Part shown: positions 4,485 through 10,649 of the stretch, in pieces
How positions within the stretch are numbered: the stretch's first letter is position 1
Layout: every line of letters begins with the position of its first letter
Assembly: GCA_964498585.1 (NCBI GenBank)
Contig: CAZCHH010000084.1
Coordinates: 1 to 10,649 of the forward strand
Source of the DNA: JAAYJM01 sp964498585
Lineage (GTDB): Bacteria > Bacteroidota > Ignavibacteria > Kapaibacteriales > UBA2268
Direction of reading: 5' to 3'
DNA: 10,649 bases
Translations under genes and position numbers: made by a program
Notes under the pieces: model-generated
What the model was told of the DNA's origin: nothing
Seen by the model: the letters and a program-made list of their open reading frames with translations, nothing else
Databases searched by the model: none

Positions 4485-6059
4485 CTACAATTTTATTCCA
4501 AGTTTATTGATTATCTTTTGTTGATGTGGTAATAATTGCTCTGATACTGCTTTTATTACTGTACCTTTTAAATCATACTCAAACTGATGTATCTTATCTA
4601 AGCTGTCAATGATATGAGCCCGTGTATATCCTAATTCTTTACATTCGTCGCTTATGTATTTCGTTATCATATATGAAAGCATTACTACCAACACATGACC
4701 ACGCGTTTGTGCCTCTTTCCTTACAAATATGGGTCTCAAATTCTCTAATGTCGTCTTCATTGTTCTAAATGCAAATTCTACATCATTCAAATCCTTATAT
4801 CGGTCATGTGCTAATTCTTTGCTCATTTCGGCTGATGGAACATCTGTCTTTAATACGTAACAACCGTCTAATTCTGATGAATGTTGAAGTTTCGCTTCAT
4901 CTATCATTATGCTTATTTCACGTTCATTTAACTCTATTTTCAATATAGATTTTAAATTGTAATTACTTATTTTTTCTGTCACTTTATGAAGCGATACACT
5001 CGCTTTTGCTTTCTGATGCTCTAATAAATATTTATTCTGTTTCAATACAAATTCTTGAATCTTATCTATTTTTGATTGTCTAATATTTTGTTTCTCTTTA
5101 GCAAGAAATGTATTGCGTCGTAGTATATATCGTGTCCCATCCTGCGATACTTCAACCAAGTCATCGTCAAAAAGAGATAACTGGATTATATCTTCGTTAA
5201 TCAATGTTTGAATCTGTTCTTTTGTAATGCTTGTTAGGTAATTCCATTTGTATTCTTCTAAATTAAGTTCTTTGATTTGAGCCGATTTAATCATTCCTAT
5301 ATCACCAACAAATATTACTCTTTCTGCCCCAAGATTATATTTTAGTTTTTTTAGCTGATTCGTTACTGTTGTAACACCACTTGTGTTACCAGTGAAAACC
5401 TCTACTGATACTGGATAACCGTCTTCATCTGTAAACAATCCTATTACTATTTGTTTTTTGCCAACTTTTTTATCTCTATTATAGCCATAAGCAGCTAATT
5501 CATTCTTGCTATCTTCTAAATATGATGATGTAACATCGTATAAATACAAAGTCTTAACGGATTTATCCTTATGACGTAAATTAAATAGTTTTTTTTCAAT
5601 TTTACTTTGATTTTCACTTAACCACACCAGATTTGAATATAAATCATCTTCTGTCAAGCTATTAATATTAAAGACATCATCAATCGCCTGATTTTCTGAC
5701 CATTCGTTAGCAAGATAATTTCTTGAGCCCTGGCAAATGATTCTGCCAGCAATTTGAAACAGTGCGAAACTGGCTTGATGAGAAGTTCCGAGAGCTTGAG
5801 TAATTCCAGTTCTACGAGCAATATCGCTTATTGTTTTAATGGCACCGATGGACATTCCTTGTTTTAAATCAGCAAAATCTTTAAAAACTTTTCCAGTTTT
5901 CAGCATAGTAGCAATATTTTCAATTACTGGAAGAGGTAGTTTAGTTAGATTAGCAATAGTAATATGCTTAACTTTTTTTCCTTCTCGAACACTTTTCTGA
6001 ACGAGATAATTAATATATTGTTTATTTCCACTTTTTTTAACAAATTTTTGAAGGTACAT
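4485..6059 (-). CDS. IS1634-family DDE transposase
   Basis: Cut-and-paste DDE transposase of 524 aa, full length for the IS1634 family. An N-terminal region (about 1-165) likely binds the ends. The RNase H-like catalytic core carries D175 in LYLYDVTSSYLE, D253 in IFVGDIGMI and E428 in VEFAFRTMK, with the family strings DGYPVSVEVFTGN (213-225), DGCYVLKTD (398-406) and LRPIFV (441-446). No frameshift or internal stop is present. Two positions differ from the pattern I expect: DIGM where DRGM is usual, and GNTSG where GNTSD is usual; their effect on activity is unknown. The ATG has no Shine-Dalgarno site, but a Bacteroidota-type promoter lies 34-65 bp upstream. The 3' end overlaps nothing, and the stop is followed at once by the hairpin at 4419-4482. 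Confidence 0.92.
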   Translation of the reverse strand: MYLQKFVKKSGNKQYINYLVQKSVREGKKVKHITIANLTKLPLPVIENIATMLKTGKVFKDFADLKQGMSIGAIKTISDIARRTGITQALGTSHQASFALFQIAGRIICQGSRNYLANEWSENQAIDDVFNINSLTEDDLYSNLVWLSENQSKIEKKLFNLRHKDKSVKTLYLYDVTSSYLEDSKNELAAYGYNRDKKVGKKQIVIGLFTDEDGYPVSVEVFTGNTSGVTTVTNQLKKLKYNLGAERVIFVGDIGMIKSAQIKELNLEEYKWNYLTSITKEQIQTLINEDIIQLSLFDDDLVEVSQDGTRYILRRNTFLAKEKQNIRQSKIDKIQEFVLKQNKYLLEHQKAKASVSLHKVTEKISNYNLKSILKIELNEREISIMIDEAKLQHSSELDGCYVLKTDVPSAEMSKELAHDRYKDLNDVEFAFRTMKTTLENLRPIFVRKEAQTRGHVLVVMLSYMITKYISDECKELGYTRAHIIDSLDKIHQFEYDLKGTVIKAVSEQLLPHQQKIINKLGIKL

Positions 6060-6092
6060 AACAAAAAACTGAAATTGAATATATATTAGCTA

Positions 6093-6124
6093 CAAATATA
6101 CGATATAAATAATTGATATGCAAA
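6093..6124 (-). promoter_or_regulatory. Transposase promoter, Bacteroidota-type
   Basis: On the minus strand TTTG (6124-6121) is followed after 20 bases by TATATTTG (6100-6093), one base longer than the TTTG-N19-TAnnTTTG consensus. Transcription would start near 6086, giving a leader of about 26 bases before the transposase ATG. This shows that the element is adapted to a Bacteroidota-type sigma factor. Confidence 0.65.
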
Positions 6125-6217
6125 TAATATAAAAAATATAAAAATTATGCACATATTTTACATCAAAATATATATATGTAGTTTAATATTATATATTTAC
6201 ATCGTTTTTGTTGAATA

Positions 6218-6238
6218 TTTTGCTCGGAAGTTCCGTTA
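6218..6238. repeat. Right terminal inverted repeat of the IS
   Basis: This is the partner of the arm at 4390-4410, reading TTTTGCTCGGAAGTTCCGTT plus a final A. The single mismatch to the left arm is at the middle base of the CGGAA-N-TTCCG tip palindrome. Confidence 0.88.
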
Positions 6239-6364
6239 TAAAGCAAATGATTTATTTAAAAGGAGATGACATAATTTTACCCTGTCATTCCTAATCGCAG
6301 CGAAGAATCTCATAAGTCATTGTTTTCACTACATTTGAGATTTCTCAATTCGCTTCTGAATAAC
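6239..6364. repeat. Intergenic hairpin repeat, copy C
   Basis: This copy begins TAAAGCAAATGATTTATTTA, then AAGGAGATGACATAATTTTACC, the same module as at 1-38 and 10433-10560. An imperfect inverted repeat follows, with arms 6284-6312 (GTCATTCCTAATCGCAGCGA onward, ending ATCTCA) and 6336-6364 (TGAGAT onward, ending AATAAC). The insertion sequence ends exactly where this copy begins. Confidence 0.7.
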
Positions 6365-6468
6365 AATTATTAAAACGCTCCTATACTGATGATATTTATT
6401 CTATAACTAAGAACCATCGAATAAATTATCCAGAGAAGTTAAGAAATTATGTTTTTTAAAATATATAA
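6365..6468. other. Spacer downstream of rtcB
   Basis: No gene is recognisable here. Apart from AATTAT/ATAATT ends around 6445-6470 there is no good hairpin, so I cannot point to a strong rtcB terminator other than repeat copy C itself. Confidence 0.4.
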
Positions 6469-7911
6469 TTATCCTTTAATAACCGCAAGTGGTTTTAGTC
6501 TTGCAACAATTTTTGCAATACCAGCTCTTTCAACTACATTAACAACAGAATTAACATCTTTATAAGCATCAGGAGCTTCTTCAGCTAAACCTTTTACAGA
6601 TGCAGTGTTTACAACAATTCCTCTTTGGTTTAATTCTTTTTTTAGTTCATCACCTTTGATTCTTTTCATAGCAGCAGTTCTGGAAAGCAATCTGCCAGCA
6701 CCATGGCAAGTTGATGCAAAACTTAATTCCATTGCAGAACTTGAACCTACTAAAACATAGGATGCAGTTCCCATACTACCCGGAATAAGCACCGGCTGAC
6801 CTATACTTCTATAAATTGCAGGCAATTCCACATTTCCAGCTGGGAAAGCGCGGGTAGAACCTTTGCGGTGAACAAGAACTTTTTTCTTTACTCCTTTAAC
6901 TGTGTGTTCTTCAATTTTAGCAATATTATGAGCAACATCGTAAAGAATATCTAAGTGCTTTCCTACTTTTCCAAAGACGTTTTTCCAAGCTTCACGGATT
7001 TCCCAAGTAATAAGCTGGCGGTTAGTCCAGGCGTAATTTGCAGCAGCAGCCATAGCAGCAAAATATTTTTTTCCTTCTTCTGAATCAAAGGGTGAAGCAG
7101 CAAGTTCTCTGTCTGGCAGTTCAATGTCGTATTTTTTCATTGAGGAGACCATTTGTTTTAAATAATCAGTTGCGACCTGATGACCAAGTCCGCGGGAGCC
7201 GGTATGAATCTGTATAACAATTTGATTTTTATAAAGTCCGAAAATTTTTGCAGCTTCGTCGTCAAAAATTTTATCAATATAATTAACTTCAACGAAGTGA
7301 TTTCCAGCTCCCATCGTTCCGAGCTGGTTTCTGCCTCTATCTTTGGCAAGTTTGGAAACAGAGTCGCTTTCTGCCTGTGTCATATTTCCATTGGATTCAA
7401 TAAAATCTAAATCGTTTGAATGAGTCCAGCCCTGCGCCTCTGCATATTTACATCCATAATTCAAAACTTTATTTAACTCATTATCGTTTAGCTTTGTGTT
7501 TCCGCTTTTTCCAACTCCGGAAGGAACCAATGAATAAATTTCACTTGCAATGCTTTCTATTTTGCTTTTGATTTCTTCTAATGTAAAGTTGGATTTTAAC
7601 AAGCGTACACCGCAATTAATATCATAACCAATACCACCGGGCGAAATCACTCCATTATTTAAATCTGTAGCAGCAACTGCACCAATAGGGAATCCATATC
7701 CTTCGTGGATGTCGGGCATCACTACAGGAGTTTCTTGAATACCGGGTAAAAATGTAACATTGATTAACTGGTTTACTCCACGGTCTTTTAATGCCTGAAC
7801 GAGCATTTCTTCAGTAGCAAAAATTCTTGCAGATACTTTCATACCTTTACGAAAATCAACAGGTATTTCCCAAAGTACATCAGATAATTTTATGAATTCT
7901 CTTAGTTCCAT
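6469..7911 (-). CDS. rtcB: RNA-splicing ligase RtcB
   Basis: Mn2+- and GTP-dependent RNA ligase that joins 3'-phosphate or 2',3'-cyclic phosphate ends to 5'-OH ends, via a guanylylated His and RNA-GMP intermediates; in bacteria it is linked to repair of cleaved tRNA and rRNA. At 480 aa it has the usual length, and all key residues are visible: D97 and C100 in GYDINCGVRLL, N204-H205 in GAGNHFVEV, H236 in IHTGSRGLGHQ, H328 in YDVAHNIAKIE, and the GMP-accepting H403 in CHGAGR. The conserved C-terminal Lys-Gly is present. GGAG lies five bases before the ATG, a strong ribosome site. It starts 85 bp after the response regulator stop on the same strand. No TAnnTTTG promoter or terminator is visible in that gap, so cotranscription with tnaA and the regulator is plausible. 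No archease or rtcA/rtcR partner is present here. Confidence 0.96.
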   Translation of the reverse strand: MELREFIKLSDVLWEIPVDFRKGMKVSARIFATEEMLVQALKDRGVNQLINVTFLPGIQETPVVMPDIHEGYGFPIGAVAATDLNNGVISPGGIGYDINCGVRLLKSNFTLEEIKSKIESIASEIYSLVPSGVGKSGNTKLNDNELNKVLNYGCKYAEAQGWTHSNDLDFIESNGNMTQAESDSVSKLAKDRGRNQLGTMGAGNHFVEVNYIDKIFDDEAAKIFGLYKNQIVIQIHTGSRGLGHQVATDYLKQMVSSMKKYDIELPDRELAASPFDSEEGKKYFAAMAAAANYAWTNRQLITWEIREAWKNVFGKVGKHLDILYDVAHNIAKIEEHTVKGVKKKVLVHRKGSTRAFPAGNVELPAIYRSIGQPVLIPGSMGTASYVLVGSSSAMELSFASTCHGAGRLLSRTAAMKRIKGDELKKELNQRGIVVNTASVKGLAEEAPDAYKDVNSVVNVVERAGIAKIVARLKPLAVIKG

Positions 7912-7996
7912 AAAAACTCCATTTTGAAATTGATAAGAAAAAAATAATCACTTTGTTTACGTATTACAATCTTGAAAGATGAAAGAATAAGCTGAA

Positions 7997-8671
7997 TTAA
8001 TCGTTATACAAAGTAGGTCTGCTATAATTAATAACAGCATATCGAATCAGTTCTCCTGCAGTTTTAATTCTAAGCTTTTGCATAATATTTGAGCGATGAG
8101 ATTGAACAATGCGGTGGCTAATATTTAATATCTGAGAAATTTCTAAGCTTGTTTTTCCTAGAGCTACGTAATTTAAAATTTCTTGTTCTCTTTTAGAAAT
8201 TGAAATGTGGGCAATACTGCTAGTATCATTATAGCCATAAGTACTCTGAAGTAAATTAACAATGGATTTACTAAAAACTCTTTCACCAAGAAAAACATCG
8301 TGAAGAGCAGCTATTAATTCTTTTGTTCCGATATCTTTAGTTAAGTAACCATCAGCTTCCGCTTCCAATGCTTTTTCTAAGTGTTCAGCATCTTCAAAAG
8401 CAGTAAGAATAACAACTAATACATCAGGACAGGTAGTCTTAATTATTTTTGTAGCTTCGATTCCATCCATCTGAGGCATAAGAATATCTAAAAGAGCTAT
8501 ATCAGGTTTGTGATATTTTACTAACTCAATAGCTTTCAGACCATTAGGAGCTTCATCAAGGATAAGGATAGATTTATCAACAGATAGCAATCGCCTTAGA
8601 CCAGCCCGAATAACCTCGTGGTCGTCAGCGATTACTATTTTAATCTTTCTGTTTGATAAACTATCAATCAT
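7997..8671 (-). CDS. Orphan NarL/FixJ-type response regulator
   Basis: Two-component response regulator of 224 aa, acting as a phosphorylation-controlled DNA-binding protein. The receiver domain (about 10-125) has the acidic pair D16-D17 in IADDHE, phosphoacceptor D62 in LLDILMPQMDG, T90 and K112. A linker leads to a LuxR-type helix-turn-helix (about 157-215) with SKREQEILNYVALGKTSLEI and the recognition segment ISHRIVQSHRSNIMQKL. All receiver catalytic residues are intact, so it should be phosphorylatable. No histidine kinase is in the window. Its ATG overlaps the tnaA stop as ATGA, which implies translational coupling and one transcript. It may sense a state tied to tryptophan or indole, or feed back on tnaA; this is inference from position only. 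The other neighbour is rtcB, 85 bp downstream. Confidence 0.93.
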   Translation of the reverse strand: MIDSLSNRKIKIVIADDHEVIRAGLRRLLSVDKSILILDEAPNGLKAIELVKYHKPDIALLDILMPQMDGIEATKIIKTTCPDVLVVILTAFEDAEHLEKALEAEADGYLTKDIGTKELIAALHDVFLGERVFSKSIVNLLQSTYGYNDTSSIAHISISKREQEILNYVALGKTSLEISQILNISHRIVQSHRSNIMQKLRIKTAGELIRYAVINYSRPTLYND

Positions 8672-10041
8672 TTTACATACTCAAATTTTGCTGTAAAGTG
8701 TCTTAAGAAAGGAGCTTCCCAAATAATTTTCATACCTTTTAATTCATTTCTTCTTTTATAAACTTCGGTAATACATTCAGCTATATATTGTAAATGGCTT
8801 GATGTATAAACTCTGCGTGGAATTGCAAGACGAACAAGTTCCATAGTAGCTGGTATAAAATTGCCTTTTTCATCTATTTTGCCGAACATAATAGAGCCGA
8901 TTTCACAGGAACGGATGCCACCTTCAATATAAGTTTCGCAAGCTATCGTCTGTCCTGGAAACTGTTGTGGAGGAATGTGCGGGCAAAAACGTGCTGCATC
9001 AAGATATACAGCATGCCCTCCTGTTGGTACCAAAATTGGAACTCCACCTGCTATAAGCATATCACCAAGTGATTTTACCTGCTCAATCCGATATTCTAAA
9101 TAATTTTCATCGAGGACTTCAACAAAACCTTGAGCGAGAGCTTCTAAATCCCTACGTGCAAGCCCTCCGTAGGTAAGGAATCCTTCTGTAACAATTAAAT
9201 TTACTTTAAATTTTTCAGCTAAAGCATCATTATTTGTAGCGATAAAGCCACCGGTATTTGAAAGTCCATCTTTTTTTGCACTCATAGTGCAACCATCAGC
9301 ATAAGAAAACATTTCCTGAGCTATTTCTTTTATGGTCTTGTTAGCATAACCTTTCTCACGTATTTTTATGAAGTAGGCATTTTCAGCGAAGCGGCAGCAA
9401 TCAAGATATAGTGGGATGCCATAATTTTTTAAAAGCTCTTTGGTTTGTCTAATGTTTTCCATTGAAACAGGTTGTCCTCCGCCAGTATTGTTTGTTACTG
9501 TTAGCATACAAGCAGGAATATTATCTTTTCCAATTTTTTCGATGTAGTTTTTCAGTCCTACTAAGTCAATGTTGCCTTTAAAATCACCAACAAGGTCTGG
9601 ACGTTGTCCGATTTCAGTAATAAAATCAATTGCTTTGGCACCAGTGTATTCGATATTGCCTCTGGTTGTATCGAAGTGAGTATTGTTTAAAATGTGCTTG
9701 CCTTCACCACCAATAATTGAAAAGAAAATTCGTTCAGCAGCTCTACCCTGATGAGTTGGTAGAATATGTTTAAAACCAGTTATTTCGCGAACTTTTTCCT
9801 CAAATTTATAATAGCTTTTAGAACCGGCATAAGATTCATCTCCATCCATTAATGCAGCCCATTGCTTCGAACTCATAGCTGTTGTTCCACTATCAGTAAG
9901 TAGATCTATAGTGATATAATCTGATTTCAAATAAAATGGATTATAAAATGATTCTTTTAAATAAACCTTTCTTTCTTCCTTATTTGTTAAAGGTATATGT
10001 TCGATTGTTTTAATTTTGAACGGTTCAAATTTTGTTTTCAT
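8668..10041 (-). CDS. tnaA: Tryptophanase (tryptophan indole-lyase)
   Basis: Cytoplasmic PLP enzyme that cleaves L-tryptophan to indole, pyruvate and ammonia; 457 aa, normal for the beta-eliminating lyase family. Landmarks are IDLLTDSGTTAM (45-56), the phosphate-binding PTHQGR (95-100), the PLP-linked Lys in MSAKKDG (K257), GGHAVYLDA (341-349), RLAIPRRVYT (404-413) and the end FLRHFTAKFEYV. Tyrosine phenol-lyase is the close alternative. Two positions separate them: the lyase for tyrosine has Thr124 and Arg381, whereas here they are D124 (HFDTT) and I381 (CEIGS), as in tryptophanases, so tnaA is favoured. The gene starts with ATG and has only a weak ribosome site. It ends in a 4-base overlap with a response regulator gene. 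No aromatic amino acid permease (tnaB) and no recognisable TnaC leader are present. Confidence 0.93.
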   Translation of the reverse strand: MKTKFEPFKIKTIEHIPLTNKEERKVYLKESFYNPFYLKSDYITIDLLTDSGTTAMSSKQWAALMDGDESYAGSKSYYKFEEKVREITGFKHILPTHQGRAAERIFFSIIGGEGKHILNNTHFDTTRGNIEYTGAKAIDFITEIGQRPDLVGDFKGNIDLVGLKNYIEKIGKDNIPACMLTVTNNTGGGQPVSMENIRQTKELLKNYGIPLYLDCCRFAENAYFIKIREKGYANKTIKEIAQEMFSYADGCTMSAKKDGLSNTGGFIATNNDALAEKFKVNLIVTEGFLTYGGLARRDLEALAQGFVEVLDENYLEYRIEQVKSLGDMLIAGGVPILVPTGGHAVYLDAARFCPHIPPQQFPGQTIACETYIEGGIRSCEIGSIMFGKIDEKGNFIPATMELVRLAIPRRVYTSSHLQYIAECITEVYKRRNELKGMKIIWEAPFLRHFTAKFEYVK

Positions 10042-10432
10042 ACAAGTTCATTTCCCTAAAATCTAAAAATTATTATTAATATTACAAATATAATGAAAAA
10101 TTTAATTCAATATACTACATATTATAAAATATTGATTTAATTAAAATTTTTAATATATTTTGAAAAAACATTAACTAATTTTTTTAATAAAATTATATTA
10201 TATCATAGTTCGCTTCTTATAAGTATCTGAAAAATTAATGGCTTAATATAACTATTTAGCTAATGCTTGTACATCTTGAGAGATGCCTGTTCATTAACCA
10301 CATTTATTCGTCTACATAATTGGGAAAAGAAATAATTTATGTGTAATTGGAATTTTTTCGTAGGAATTATATATTTTTAACAAGAATATACAAATTTGTT
10401 TTTATTATTCCGATTTTAATGTAATTTCGAAT
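10042..10432. other. AT-rich upstream region of tnaA
   Basis: No credible gene on either strand. The part next to tnaA (10080-10205) is extremely AT-rich and holds the likely promoter. Further upstream are short dyads such as CATCT-TGAG-AGATG (about 10273-10286) and ACAAATTTGT (about 10390-10399), which I cannot assign to a function. Confidence 0.4.
10085..10092 (-). promoter_or_regulatory. Candidate -7 box of the tnaA promoter
   Basis: TATATTTG on the minus strand fits TAnnTTTG and is the same octamer as in the transposase promoter. It lies 44 bases before the tnaA ATG, predicting a leader of about 37 bases. No TTTG is found 19-20 bases upstream (the site reads GTAT), so the promoter would be weak or activator-dependent, which would suit a regulated catabolic gene. 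Confidence 0.4.
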
Positions 10433-10496
10433 CCCAAGATAAAGCAAGTGCTTTATGATAATTCAGATTACATCACTTTACCATGTCATTCTGAAT
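10433..10496 (+). repeat. Intergenic repeat, copy D1
   Basis: Starts CCCAAGATAAAGCAAGTGCT and ends ACCATGTCATTCTGAAT. It shares the AAAGCAARTG-TTTA opening and the CTTTACC-TGTCATTC segment with copy C. It is followed directly by copy D2, forming a tandem pair in the same orientation. Confidence 0.6.
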
Positions 10497-10497
10497 C

Positions 10498-10578
10498 CCA
10501 AAATGAAGTAAGAACTTTATTTAAATAGAGATGACATAATTAAAACTTTCATTCTGACGGATGTCAGAATCCATCTTA
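10498..10578 (+). repeat. Intergenic repeat, copy D2
   Basis: Nearly the same sequence as copy B (2306-2387) in the opposite orientation. It contains a perfect small hairpin, ATTCTGAC-GGAT-GTCAGAAT (10551-10570). The ATTTAAATAGAGATGACAT core matches the start of copy A1. Confidence 0.75.
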
Positions 10579-10619
10579 TTATTATTCAAAGCTTTTCAAT
10601 TTTAGCTATTTCATTGAAG

Positions 10620-10639
10620 CATTTGGGCTTGCCCAAATG
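10620..10639. repeat. Short perfect hairpin at the window edge
   Basis: CATTTGGGC-TT-GCCCAAATG is a 9-bp perfect stem with a 2-nt spacer, extended by a G-U and an A-T pair. Any T-run on the plus side would have to lie beyond the window. It could be a terminator of an unseen gene or the end of another repeat module. Confidence 0.5.
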
Positions 10640-10649
10640 TTCCAAGTGA

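Larger units (their letters stand above)
4390..6238 (-). mobile_element. Insertion sequence, IS1634-type, apparently complete
   Basis: A 1849-bp element bounded by 21-bp terminal inverted repeats with one mismatch (4390-4410 and 6218-6238), with one full-length transposase gene on the minus strand. Length and transposase type fit the IS1634 family (IS4 superfamily). No target duplication is visible: the left flank ends TTATTCTTT and the right flank begins TAAAGCAAAT. Either the duplication has decayed, or a later rearrangement joined different flanks. The right end directly abuts repeat copy C. It carries its own promoter and a terminator-like hairpin, and no passenger gene. Confidence 0.88.

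Noticed and set aside
7158..7410. Short open frames on both strands inside rtcB
   Set aside because: RtcB is intact and full length here; these are shadow frames.
8668..10041. Tyrosine phenol-lyase as the identity of the PLP lyase
   Set aside because: The two diagnostic positions are Asp124 and Ile381, matching tryptophanase, not the Thr and Arg of tyrosine phenol-lyase.
10256..10303. 15-codon minus-strand frame with Trp at codon 2, considered as a TnaC-like leader peptide for tnaA
   Set aside because: It has no ribosome site, lies about 215 bp from tnaA and upstream of the candidate promoter box, and lacks the TnaC pattern of a late Trp followed by Asp/Pro.

Overview
The window is AT-rich DNA from a member of the Bacteroidota/Ignavibacteriota (FCB) branch. 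Two things suggest this. First, the best promoters match the Bacteroidota primary sigma factor pattern TTTG-N19-TAnnTTTG: exact upstream of rpmG, with an N20 spacer in the insertion sequence, and the -7 half only upstream of tnaA. Second, the intergenic regions carry hairpin repeats of the 'GTCATTCTGA...GAAGAATC' type, which I recall from genomes of this group. Several genes still have Shine-Dalgarno-like sites (rtcB, the SPFH gene, rpmG), so Ignavibacteria-like is my best guess. This rests on pattern recognition, not on a search.

Layout. 1-298: two hairpin repeats and a 4 x 14-bp degenerate tandem repeat that runs into the end of the next gene. 294-1196 (-): SPFH/prohibitin-type membrane protein. 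1282-1722 (+): D-aminoacyl-tRNA deacylase (dtd), divergent from it, with a strong intrinsic terminator at 1781-1818. 1819-2466: no gene, but a diverged direct repeat, an 11-bp inverted repeat, a perfect 32-bp palindrome and a repeat copy. 2467-2646 (-): short ribosomal protein L33 gene (rpmG). 2728-3978 (+): CPA-type cation/proton antiporter, divergent from rpmG. 3979-4389: mostly empty, with one doubtful 60-codon frame. 4390-6238: an apparently complete IS1634-type insertion sequence with 21-bp inverted ends, one transposase, its promoter and a terminator-like hairpin. 6239-6468: another repeat copy and AT-rich spacer. 6469-10041 (-): tnaA (tryptophanase), then an orphan NarL/FixJ-type response regulator overlapping it by ATGA, then rtcB (RNA ligase) 85 bp further on. 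10042-10649: tnaA upstream region, two tandem repeat copies and a hairpin at the window edge.

Genes working together. The only clear functional coupling is tnaA with the response regulator: a 4-base stop/start overlap implies one mRNA and coupled translation, linking tryptophan breakdown (indole, pyruvate, ammonia) to a regulator with no kinase in the window. RtcB may be cotranscribed. The other genes are unlinked housekeeping or envelope functions. I see no defence system, CRISPR array, rRNA or tRNA. The most unusual content is the repeat family, the tnaA-regulator unit and the structured gene-free stretch at 1819-2466.
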